Source: Ectocarpus siliculosus (lineage: Eukaryota > Sar > Phaeophyceae > Ectocarpales > Ectocarpaceae). From it: 26,611 bases of DNA. The DNA is taken from positions 3,096,201 through 3,122,811 of the forward strand of contig FN649727.1 of the NCBI GenBank assembly GCA_000310025.1. Reading direction: 5' to 3'. Under the pieces are notes generated by a model that searched no databases, was not told where the DNA came from, and was given only the letters and a program-made list of their open reading frames with translations. Of the stretch, positions 1-9,770 are shown one piece after another; the stretch's first letter is position 1; every line of letters starts with the position of its first letter. The position numbers and the translations under genes were made by a program.

Positions 1-230
1 ACCCCAAAAAAATTACAGACAAACATAAGGTGGAAGGGATTTTAAAAAAATTTTTTTTTTTAAAGAACCCCCCTTAGGCCCCCCCCCCCCCCCCCTTTAT
101 TTTTTTCAAAAAAACCTGGGGTTAAATTTTAAAACCATAAAAAAAAAATTTTTAACCCCTCCCCTTGTACAAAAAAATTTTTTTCGGTGCCCACAGGAGT
201 TTGGGTTCTTCCCCCCCCCCCCCCCCGCCC
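1..230. other. Homopolymer-rich low-complexity edge, probably low sequence quality
   Basis: Nearly all of this stretch is made of long A, T, C and G runs, including C runs of 15 or more at about 80-95 and 210-226, with almost no mixed sequence. It contains no ORF or gene-like signal. The abrupt change to ordinary sequence near 230 suggests a contig end with inflated homopolymers rather than biology, although a genuine simple repeat is possible. Confidence 0.5.
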
Positions 231-278
231 GCCTAGAATCAGACCGTTCGTTGGGGTGGCCGCTACGTTTGCGTCGAG

Positions 279-3200
279 TCACGCCAGGACCCGGAAGCTC
301 TCGACAACGCGCTTTAGCTCAGCCTCCACCTGGGAGGGGAGAGGTGAGGGGTGACGCGGTCAGGGGCGAGAAGGGGAGGGGGAGGGGGGGGGGGTGCCCC
401 TCCGTGTGTTGCCTTCCCTGAGGATTTCCATCCGTCCACAACTGACCACATCCCAGCCCATGGGTACAGGCGTCGAAGTGACGTCACTTCGTTCAGGTTG
501 CAGTTGCTTCCAAGGCAAGTAGGGCGGGGGCTACGCCGTGGGTTTACTAGGTGCTTGTGGGGGGCGGAGAGCTGGTGACGACAAGAAATAGGTGAGGTGG
601 GGGAGGGGGGGGCGAAGGTGACCCAACGGAAGCCTCCTCCACCCCGCGGTGTGTGCGTAGCGATATTTCATTTGAGCGAAGTCTAATCGAGAGGAGGAGT
701 GCTTGAAGACCGGTTCGCCTCGTCGTAACGGCAACAACACGACAAACAGCAACAAGGCAAGACCAACACGCCTCTGTCGCTGCAAACCCGCCGCAAGCAG
801 GAGAGAGGTGGTGGTGATCAACATTGCCGCCGGACGGTCTTAACGGGGCATGGCAGGAAAGTAGAGACAGACGTGTTTCGCTCTCTGGGCGGAGTATACC
901 TGAGGGTAATCCTTTTCCTTGGCCTGCGCCGTGCAAGCGTACAGGAGGTTGTCCTTGATGGTCACCTTCGCGACGAAGTGCTTGAAGCCCCTCGTGCTTT
1001 CCACGAAGTAGTCCTGAGAAGAAAGTAAGCGGGCAGAAGCAGGGGCGGGGCGGGGGCGTACTCATTTTTTCTGCATAGTTTATTAGACCATTGACCACGC
1101 GTCCTCGAGGCAGCAGCGCATTGTCCCCACTAGGGGGGGGGGGGGGGGCAGGAGGAACAACGGGGCAATAACAAGTTAAGAGCCAACGCGTCGCGATGGA
1201 GAACAACCAACGATAGCAGGGGCAGCAACGGACAGCAGTAGTGAGAGCATAAATCCAGGGATGCTTCAGAACAACTTAGGCTAGCGCTATTTGGCGTAAA
1301 GGGTTACAGCGGCGATCGTATTTTCCTGGAGGTCCGGACTACTGTGTTTATTGCGGCTCTTGGAGTGGCAGGGCGAATGACACCACAAGCGTCTCCGCCG
1401 CAACAGAGTAGCGCGCAACAATCGGTTTGGGGTACTCGGCACTCGATACTGATCTACGGAGATTCTGCGCGTTACATGGATGCGTGCATGTGGTGGCAGG
1501 GCTGTTGGGAGACGGGGGCCCCAGCAAAGCCTCCACGCACTCTCTCTACCCACTCTCGCTTTGTCTAACAATACATATCAAGGTCCAGGGGTCACCTTTT
1601 CACTGCGCTCCTGACAGCAAGCTGTCGGCCTCCAAACAGCCCCTCTTTCTCACCTGACGTGAAACTAGCGGCTAGCTCTACCACCGTGTGACTACGTGTA
1701 GATGGGTCGGTAGTAAGTCTCGCTTCACCATGCCAAGTACAGCTACACAGCAGTGTACACACACGCGGGGCTGTGTTTGGTGCAGAGAGCGAAAACTTTA
1801 GACTTTGCCCATTGGCAGGCTGCATAAAGAAACAAAGCAGCATCGACACGAATGCCATGCATCCCCTCTCAAAGCGCGATCTGCGGTAGTTGATGCCCAT
1901 CAACCAAGGCATGCTTGTATAATGTTCTCGTGTGCATATGCCACAAAATATTACCATCTATCCATCTCATGACGAGATGCAGGACGACAAACCATTTCCG
2001 CCCTGGAACACACCAAGCAAGCACGGAGGGCGGAAGAGTCTCTGTCTCCGCCACTGACACCTCTGCCTGCCTGCCTGCCTGCCTGCCTGCCTACCTGCTT
2101 GCTTCTCTATCTGTCTGTTTGTCTGTCTGCCTTTCTGTGTGTGTGTCTGTCTCTATCTGTCTGCCTGTCTCTCTTTCTGTCCCCGTGCCGTAACCCCTTG
2201 ACCCACTCACTCTCCTCCCTCCCCTCTACATAGTACCTCTGTCTTCTTTCTCTCTTCCCGTCGCTGTCTGCCCATCTCTCTCTTTCTCTCTTCTTTTGCC
2301 CCACGTTACACCAATCTCTACCCCCCCCACCCCACACCTGCCTCTCTCCTCTCTCTCCCCTCATACTCGCCCACACACTCACCAAGGTGTAGAGCGACAA
2401 GTCCCCCTGCTTTTCCGCGCTAGTGTCCAAGAGCTTGGTGTCTAGCGTCCCGTCCTTTGCCTGCTCCACCTTGAGCACCCTCGCGCCTACTTCCTCAGGA
2501 GTTCCAAACGTCTCCAGGGACTCTATCCTAACCGGGTCGATCTGTTTCCGGTTTTCGACAAAGACGTCAGCGTCGTTTTGGGGGGGGGAGGGTTATGTTC
2601 GGAGAGGGTATGCCCGGCGGGGGGGCGGCAAGAAGGTTGGGGTTTCCTTCTGTAATGTGTTGCGTGCTTTGAGAGTATGACCGGATTTCTCCGTGGAGAC
2701 AGGCACAAAAGAACAAGGGTGAGTCTTTCGCGGCCGTTACCATCGCCATCTTCTACTTCTAGGAAGCGGTTCCCCATTGGTATAGGGTGGGGGGGGGCAC
2801 GCGATGAAAAGGACGGCAACTCCATTAGCGCCCAAAAGGCACGGGGAGTTACACTTCTCGTCCTTGCTGTACCGATAGAGGACAAGACCTCGGGCGGGGG
2901 GGGGGGGCGGCGACTGACTTGCACTAACAAAGGCAACCGAACGTGCGCGGTTCACCACGGTTGTGTCGAGGCCGGTCTGCTGGGTTCAACCGGGAAAGAC
3001 TTCCATAGAATAATAATAATAATAAACAGCAGTGTACTCGGTGAAACTCACGAAAGATCGTCGGTCAAAAACACTTCTAAGAATTCCGAACGCCTAGATA
3101 TCTCTTCCACATATGGGCTTGAAACGAGTGTACCCAGAGATAGAGAGAGAGAGATACAGAGAAAGAGAGAGACAGAGAGAAAGACAGAGAGATAGAGACG

Positions 3201-4788
3201 AGCGTGCGTGCGTGCGTGCGTGCAAAACACACCAACCCCTGTTGGTAGTAATTTACCCCGCTCAAGACACGTCAGAGCAAGTTCGTCGCCTCTCGATGCT
3301 CCCTCCCCCCCGTGTGCCTGAAAGAGACCGTCCTGCCGCGTGGTCAACCTTAGCTTTCACACGGCTTTCACACCACCAAGGCCAGCAACAAGCGAGAACG
3401 CGCCCCCCTCCCGCGCCCCCCCCCTCCAAGATTTAAGCCTCGATCAGACGAGCGGTCAAAGACAAAGCCTGTATAAGCGCAACCCGCCCAGATCTTGCTG
3501 TACCCTGCCAAGCTATCTTGTCCTTTGTGCTTACCGCCACGCCAACCTCGTACCCCTTCACCTCCTCGCTCTTGAAGTTCACCTGACCCAGGAATGGAAG
3601 TGGCCGACGGCGGCCAACAGGCGCGGTGGAGATATAGGTACACATCGAGCAAGAAGAGAGAGAGAGAGAGAGGGTCAACAAGAGAATGAAAGATGGATCA
3701 GTCACAGCAGTAGAAGAGAGTTCCCCCTCTGGAGGGCGTGCGGCGAAACGTGTGCGTGAGTGGTACAAGATATCCACCTAATGGGAACTCTTAGGCCGTT
3801 CGTAGCAACTCAGCTTGGTTCGAAGCGAAGCTCGCCAACTTGACTTGGGGTGGGGAGGGGCATCGAAGCTGATTTACGGCTCCAATCGGGAGAACTACCA
3901 CTCACGTTGCAAGCACTTACAGTACGTTGCAAAGCACGCTGTTAGGAACACGCAAGGGAACACCTTACCCACGGCGATCGAAGCACAGACACCAAGCAAC
4001 GTTGGAGGAAGGGTACCGAGCGGAGAGCGGACAGCAGAGCAAGGTTGATTGTGACAGCAGTGCTGCTTCGTTGGCCCCGCACAAACAGTTGACTCAACCA
4101 ACCTCCGTTGCTTCTGAAAAATCACCTCGACTTTGTGGGTCTTGAGCGGCTTGGAGAACCCCTTGAAGCCGACCGGGTACCGCAGCGCGAAGCTCCCGTC
4201 GGGCGACGCGTACTCCTCCAACGCCCCTTCCTTATCTTGCTGCTCCTTGTGCCCTTGCTCAGCCCTCGCCGCGGCCGGCGCGCCGACGATCCCTCCAAGC
4301 CCCCCCCCCACCCCCGCCAACAACAGCCCCGCCATCACGCCTGACATGCCTTTTAACGCACTCGCGCGTGAGAACGACACCTCTGCCCCAATGACTGACT
4401 CGTCCTTCATCTTTGTCCTGCGCGCGGCGCGGCTGCTGCCTGGGCCGCCGGCGCCGGCGCTCCCGGCTTCGTTGTTGGGGAGAAGACGTCGTCGACCACG
4501 GCGCTGCCGCTGCCCGGTTGCTGGTGGCCCGCGTTGTTGCTGTTCGTCGTAGCGGTGGTCGCCAACGAGGCCGCCAGGCATGCTGCCGCCACTGCTGCCG
4601 GCGCCAGGGCTAACTTCGGCGGCACATCGGGAGGAGACGGAGGACGTCGACGACGCGAACAAAGAGAATCGGCCTGTTTCGACTCGTACCCCTGGGCGGC
4701 GCGTGGGACGTGGGTACCAAGCAGCAGCAGCAGCAACGTCAAGGTAGGAGATGAGGACGAGAAACGTTCGGTATGGACGGCAATACAT
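279..4788 (-). CDS. PsbP-domain protein, thylakoid lumen (5 exons, spliced)
   Basis: Exons on the minus strand are 4788-4126, 3582-3535, 2541-2383, 1013-900 and 329-279. All junctions are GT-AG and phase 0, giving 344 residues ending in TGA. Residues 1-20 form a hydrophobic signal peptide (RTFLVLISYLDVAAAAA) followed by Trp, which resembles the heterokont ASA-F plastid-entry motif. A second hydrophobic stretch (SGVMAGLLLAGVGGG) ends in AAARA, a likely thylakoid-processing site. The last 150 or so residues match the PsbP/CyanoP fold: YASPDGSFALRYPVGF, KTHKVEVNFKSEEVKGYEVG, DPVRIESLETFGTPEEVG, ESTRGFKHF and the C-terminal helix KRVVESFRVL. PsbP-family proteins assist assembly or stability of photosystem II; whether this is the oxygen-evolving PsbP or a PsbP-like paralogue cannot be told. 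Exons 2-5 are firm. The Ala/Pro/Arg-rich middle of exon 1 and the start are less sure: a second frame opening at 4742 also encodes a signal-like Leu run. Confidence 0.9.
2063..2180. repeat. TGCC/TGTC tetranucleotide microsatellite tract
   Basis: TGCC units repeat from 2063 to about 2092 and pass into degenerate CTGT/CTGC and GT-rich units, followed by a long pyrimidine-rich stretch to about 2380. It lies inside the 1,369-bp intron between exons 3 and 4 of the PsbP-family gene. On the transcribed strand this is a purine-rich tract. Confidence 0.85.
3138..3224. repeat. GA-rich and GTGC microsatellite
   Basis: A GA/GACA-rich tract (about 3138-3200) runs into a short GTGC array (about 3204-3223). 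It lies in the 993-bp intron between exons 2 and 3 of the PsbP-family gene. A further pure AG run is at about 3655-3672 in the next intron. Confidence 0.8.
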
Positions 4789-5436
4789 ACGCGTGCTCAG
4801 GTAAACCGCTGCAGGCCGACTCTCACGTTCGGCGTTCTGTCACCGCCTCCCCATCTCACAAGACAAGAGACGTCTTCGACACGGGCAGCTCAACGCTACA
4901 GGTAGATACAGCAGTAGGTCCTCTTACGGTAGGTCACGACCAACCGTCTCCCTGCATGAAGACGTCGGGCCAAGCCAGGTTCCGCATCTTACACGGCAGC
5001 AGAGCAGGGCCTGCCTGCTCTGCGAGGCTAGACTGCACCGCCGTTGGTGTGAGGTCACCTCCAGCTTATGGAGATCAAGCGCAGCGCCCACTTGACAACA
5101 ACACGTGCACCTGTAGTGCACGAACCTCTGCTACAAGCTACAAGTATCGCAGGATACGTGCATAGTTGACCATCAAATCATAGCATCAACAAACACAATA
5201 ACACCGTTGCAGCAGGTAGATTGTAGAAGTAAATACACGCTGTTGGATTTTCCGTCCGCGCACTATGTAACTCGCCGTGTACTGCTGTGTGGTGCTCTCC
5301 CTGCAACCTTACAGTCGGTCTCCCACAGCCCTCGTAGACCGCGAGACGGAGACAAAAGCGACGTACCTTGAATTAGTAATAGCCTTCGTTGCGTGTGCTA
5401 ACCTCTGCTATGATAGGTGCACATGAAGACAGTATA
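4789..5436. other. Intergenic, upstream of the PsbP-family gene
   Basis: No convincing ORF on either strand. This holds the presumed promoter of the minus-strand PsbP-family gene, but I see no TATA box or other motif I could defend. Confidence 0.4.
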
Positions 5437-5653
5437 CCGTATATGACACAAGATAACACACCCCCTTGGCCGATTTTCAAAGCTCGATTTCTCAACAGCA
5501 GGAAGAGTCACAGCGCCGAAAACGGCGGCGTTGGAACCGTCTCGTCGAGAGCTGTTCGAAAACGTATTGTTTCATTTATGCATCCTCTTCGTCGTGGAGT
5601 AATCGAGCTTTGAAAATCGGTCCAGGGGGTGTGTTATCTTGTGTCATATACGG
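5437..5653. mobile_element. 217-bp MITE with about 53-bp terminal inverted repeats
   Basis: The left end reads CCGTATATGACACAAGATAA and the right end is its reverse complement. The two arms pair over about 53 bp with two mismatches (the CTTGGCC/CTGGACC pair) and then more loosely for another 15 bp or so. TA dinucleotides flank both ends (5435-5436 and 5654-5655), as expected of Tc1/mariner-superfamily insertions. The interior is too short to code for a transposase, so this is a non-autonomous element that needs a helper elsewhere. Family assignment rests only on the TA duplication. Confidence 0.85.
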
Positions 5654-5655
5654 TA

Positions 5656-6330
5656 GTCTACTGCTAAGATGTGTTACAGGTACAGGAAGGCGGGAAGAGC
5701 ATGTTAATCTGGAGCCCTCGCTGGTAGTACTGCAACTCACTGCTGACCTACAACTTGTAGTTTACACAACATGCGCGCAGCCCATTGCACGTAGATCGTA
5801 CGCAGCACGCTCCCAAACACACAGCTGCGTGGTGCTTCGGTGCAACATGCCACTGCACGCACCTCGCGGTCCTAAGCTGAACGCAGCAACGCCGTGGTGG
5901 TAGTGGTTGGTAAAGGCCACCATGATGGGCATCAGTGTCCGCATGGTATGCACCATCTTATCCGGTCTAGAGCTCCTACCACACGGCGGCGCCTTCCGTT
6001 TCTCTCTCCCTCTCGCTGCTGGATGCCGGGCGACGACCAAGGAATGCCCACCACCGCTCGGCACCACTCACAGAACCTGCCTGTCGCTGCTGTTGTTACT
6101 GCTCCGTGTCATACACATGTCATGTGTGACTTGATGACATGCGACCGAAATCGAAGGGTACCTCTCGGTCTCTTCATATCGAGACCGCGACTCCCCCCTC
6201 GCGTTTTTACTTTTTTATTTTTCTTAATATGACACAACGCTTTTTGTTTATGACGGGGCTGCTGGGGTGTTCGCGCGCCCTCTCTCCTCTCTCCCTCTCT
6301 TGACATACTCTGTTTATTCGCCTCGAACGG
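5656..6330. other. Intergenic, no supported gene
   Basis: Several short ORFs exist on both strands, but none has family-like composition or splice-site support. A minus-strand stretch around 5890-5950 (containing RTLMPIMVAFTNHYHHG) looks faintly protein-like, but no start, splice partner or family could be found. Confidence 0.3.
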
Positions 6331-6943
6331 AATGCACACCAGAGGCCTCCCCCGTCAAAGCGAACACTGAACCGAGTACATCTTGTGTGGGAGAGAGACG
6401 TTTCGCACCGGCGGGGCACGATGCACCCCGCGCAGAGAGGATGGGGCGAAGGTGAGAAGCCGATGAGAGCTTGCTTTTGCTGTGAAGAGATGAGGCGAGA
6501 GATTCGTAATTTTTTTTTTCGCTGTTAGGACAAGTGGTTTTTGGAAGGAAGAAGAGAGCGGGTGGGTGTTCCAGGGGCGGAGACAAACGCCGTGATCGTT
6601 TTGGCGTGCGAATCATCGCCGCGATCGAGGCGGGACTCCGAGCCCGTTCTGCCCTGTCCCGCCGTGGATCGTGTGCCGCGCCCCCCGAAGCACGACGAAC
6701 GACTGTGCGCGTTGGATATGTTCGTCGGCCGTGTTGAACTTAAGGCTGAACCGGCACCAAAGAGAATACAGCAGCGTGTGTGGTTTCTCGCCCCTCTCTT
6801 CCTCTCTCCCCGCTCTTGTTGGTGCCCACGCGGTTTTGGGGCGCGCGCATAAACCCGGCTGGGACGGCTCTCTCACGAAGCCCTTGTCTCTCCCGCAGCA
6901 CGCCGCGCGCGCCGAGGATTGCCCCGTGCTGGTGGTGTCTTGA
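6331..6943 (+). CDS. Candidate 3' exons of an unrecognised gene
   Basis: Three exon-like blocks on the plus strand have splice signals. The first is about 6351-6451, between an acceptor ACACCAG and donor GTGAGAAG. The second is 6529-6777, after a T-rich acceptor TTCGCTGTTAG, with a GTGTGG donor. The third is 6899-6943, after CTCTCCCGCAG, encoding HAARAEDCPVLVVS and a TGA. Blocks two and three join in phase 0, and the second reads as an ordinary soluble protein (CALDMFVGRVELKAEPAPK). The first block stays open in a frame that would give phase 1, conflicting with that reading; a frame consistent with it yields an Arg-rich tail stopping at 6737. I recognise no domain. Either frame, or a non-coding transcript, remains possible. 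Confidence 0.25.
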
Positions 6944-9095
6944 CAAAGTTCGTAGCCGCCGCGTCTCTTCGTCAGAAAGAGAAGAGGCGACTGGCGACCC
7001 TCTTTTTTTTTTTTTCGGCGTTTGATAGTGTTTTAGACTGGATCGACGTACGTACGCACGACATGGTACTTTGCTGAGGTGTTGTTGCCGAAGGGGAGAA
7101 AGAGAAGGCGGTATTTTCGTGCGTACGTTCAACGTTCAACTACATTTTACGTCAATATGTCTGAGATCACCATACGACGACTCTTGTTCCGCCCTCTGTA
7201 CTACCCCACCACTACCGCCGACCCCTTTTCTTCGCCTGCTGCTGTCTGCCTACAGCGCCTTTGTCTCATTCCGTACCGCCCTTGGATGTATGTATCTACC
7301 GCAAGCACGGAAGAACGGAAAAAGTGTAGAGACGAGAGGCGTAAAGACAGAATAGACGTATGCAAAGCTTGTGTCGGCTCGTCGGCTACCTTCTTTCAGA
7401 TTCTGCAAACACGTCTGCCATGTATCTATGTAGCTCCGATCACAGCATCAGCTCTTCGATTCCTTGTGTAAAGAACGGTTATTCCTGATAGTCCCTGCCG
7501 TCATGCTGACGCGCAGCGCCCTCCCACGACGTGCGTGTGTGTGGGTTCCCCGAGCTCTGGGATTTTGAGGCGTGTGCACGGATTGTCCGGCGTTTGTTTT
7601 TGGCCAACAAATCCACCGCCGACTAGACTACTCTGCTGTACAGCAGCAGCAGCAGCAGAGTGATTTGAGTTGAGGTTTTTGGATGGCCCGAGAAGAACAG
7701 AGTGAGCGCGGACGCAACCCATACCCCAACTCGGCCCTGCCCCCCGTGATCCGTGGTCGTATTAGTTAGAGTCCTGTGGCCAGCTTGTATGAGATGCTCG
7801 GATGTCTGGCGTCGCACCCACGGCCTTGGGAACATTTTTTTTACCAGACTGCTGTCATCATAGAGACGCAAACAGACCTGAAAATCCCACACCACCGCTC
7901 CACCGAACACACAACAAGGAAGCTGTAGATTGGCGCCATGTGCATCGCCCGCGTGCGCGACCCTCCTCTCCACTGCACACACACGCAGCCGATGCACGTG
8001 GAGAAGCTCACATGGGAAGGGGAGGATCGCACAAGGGAGATGATAGTCAAGTAGCGGCGGCAAGCGTCCAATGTGTTCGGGACGGCGGTGTGGGGAAAAT
8101 GTAGTTGTACAGCAGATCGAAAAGATGAAGAGAACCGCCCTCTGCTGTCAGCCGTCGGATGATGTTCTTTTTGTTCCAAGATACGTGATCGAAAGGATCG
8201 AAGATGTTTGCACACGCGTACACCCGACAAACGTCATCATCGACGACGATAACTCTTCGATGCCTCACAACGAGATATGCATACGCATACATGTACAGCA
8301 GTAGATACACATGCATCGGGCAAATTTAGCAGTTCTTGACTCTGAAGATCGATGGACGCCAGATGTACAATGGGACCTACAGCAGGTGTTGTGTTTGGTG
8401 TGTACCGCAGGTTGGGGCGAAAAAGACCGAGATCCGTTGTAAATAGTCCAAAATCCTTAGACTGCTGCTGTTCACTCTTTTGGCTATCATATTACATCCA
8501 GGAAAAAATACAGACACAGATGGACGACTCGTTGGAGATGTACCGCAGAAGTCGAAGGGGATGTGTTGAGTCTTTGCAGTGAGTGGAGGGAAACCGGCTG
8601 GGTACTGGGCTCATTTGAGTCTGTAACACTGATGATATTGATATAGAAGTACTATTTGTACCAGTGATCGTATCCAGAAGTTCCTGTTGGCAAGGATCCT
8701 GTTGGCAGGGATCTTCGCTGCTTGGGGGAGACTACGTACTTGTACAGTAGTCGCAATTGGTGTGCGCGATCGTAGAAACGCACACAGTAGTAGACACACA
8801 GAGTAGAGACTGCTGTCATCAGGATCATTTCGACGATAGTTGGATATCGAAAATCCGGAATGTCTCCAGCAAGACAAACACGTCTCTATGCTGCTGCGTG
8901 TCTCGCTTCTCACGATATGGACCGTTTTCGGTTTTTTTCTGTCATCTGTCCGCTTGCCTTCCTCACATGAACTTGATTTTGTCATGTAGAAAAAAACACG
9001 AACGTTTTCTCTTCAAAGCGAAAAGCCTTTCCGGTGCCTGCTCAGTAGCTACCGATACAACGACGCGAACGCCTTCCGTGGTCACAGGCCAACTA
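6944..9095. other. Long stretch without a supported gene
   Basis: Short ORFs occur on both strands, but none carries a recognisable motif or a consistent exon chain. The first part could be a long 3' UTR of the candidate gene ending at 6943, as brown-algal UTRs are long. A pure CAG run lies at 7641-7658. Confidence 0.35.
7641..7658. repeat. CAG microsatellite (6 units)
   Basis: Six CAG units directly after CTGTA, not inside a supported reading frame. Confidence 0.9.
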
Positions 9096-9240
9096 CAGTC
9101 GAGGTTTTAGTGCCGGTACGTGCACAGAGCGTTCGCCGGCACTAAATCGGGCACCCGGCACTATTGCGAATAGTGCCAAAACGGCACTATTGAGGGCTGG
9201 CCAATCCCTCATTAGTGCCGGTACCGGCACTAATGAGGTT
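9096..9240. repeat. Left terminal and subterminal repeat array of the Tigger-like element
   Basis: The TIR is followed by at least seven copies of TAGTGCC or its complement in both orientations. The array ends with a perfect 32-bp palindrome at 9207-9238 centred on GGTACC. Confidence 0.85.
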
Positions 9241-9435
9241 GTGTTCGATTTATGGTGTAGCGCCCACGCTTACGGGGCCAACAAAGAACGAAATGGATCG
9301 ACACTATTACTGTACTGTTGAGTGAAGTTCCAGCATGGGCGTGGGCAGAGTTGAGTTTTCTTTTTGTTGTCTTGGGGCGCTCTTTGGTTCTTGATTTTCT
9401 TCTGCACCTCACTTATTTGCTTATTTGTGTACTGT

Positions 9436-9770
9436 CGTCGGGACAAATTCTCTCCTGTTTGCCTGGCGCACCCGCTTCGATGTTGCAAGAAAAAAAAAAC
9501 GACAAGCACGACAGGCAGCGCACCGCAAAAAATCAAACACCCGTTACCACAGCTGTAACCCCTGCCCTCACTACTGTACGTCGGGACAAATTCTCTCCTT
9601 TTTGCCTAGCGCACCCGCTTCCATGTTGCAAGAAAAAAAAAAAAATGACATGCACGACGGGCAGCGCACGGCAAAAATCAAACAACCGTTTTTTTAGTGC
9701 CACAGCTGTTCCCCGCCCTTACTCCGTAGCAACAAACTCCCTCATGTCTGCCTGGCGCACCCGCCTCTTG
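9436..9770. repeat. Triplicated 3' end of the transposase gene (about 143-146 bp period)
   Basis: Three tandem units begin at 9436, 9579 and 9725. The first two share GTCGGGACAAATTCTCTCCT, TTGCCTNGCGCACCCGCTTC, an A-run, GGCAGCGCAC and CACAGCTGT. The third is the real coding end of the minus-strand gene (residues RRVRQADMREFVATE). The outer two are therefore duplicated copies of the stop-codon region, now lying downstream of the stop. Confidence 0.8.

Noticed and set aside
547-1206. Minus-strand 219-codon ORF at the PsbP 3' end
   Set aside because: It overlaps exon 4 in a different frame, and its Pro-rich ends come from simple-sequence G/C runs; the true exon frame there is the one matching PsbP.
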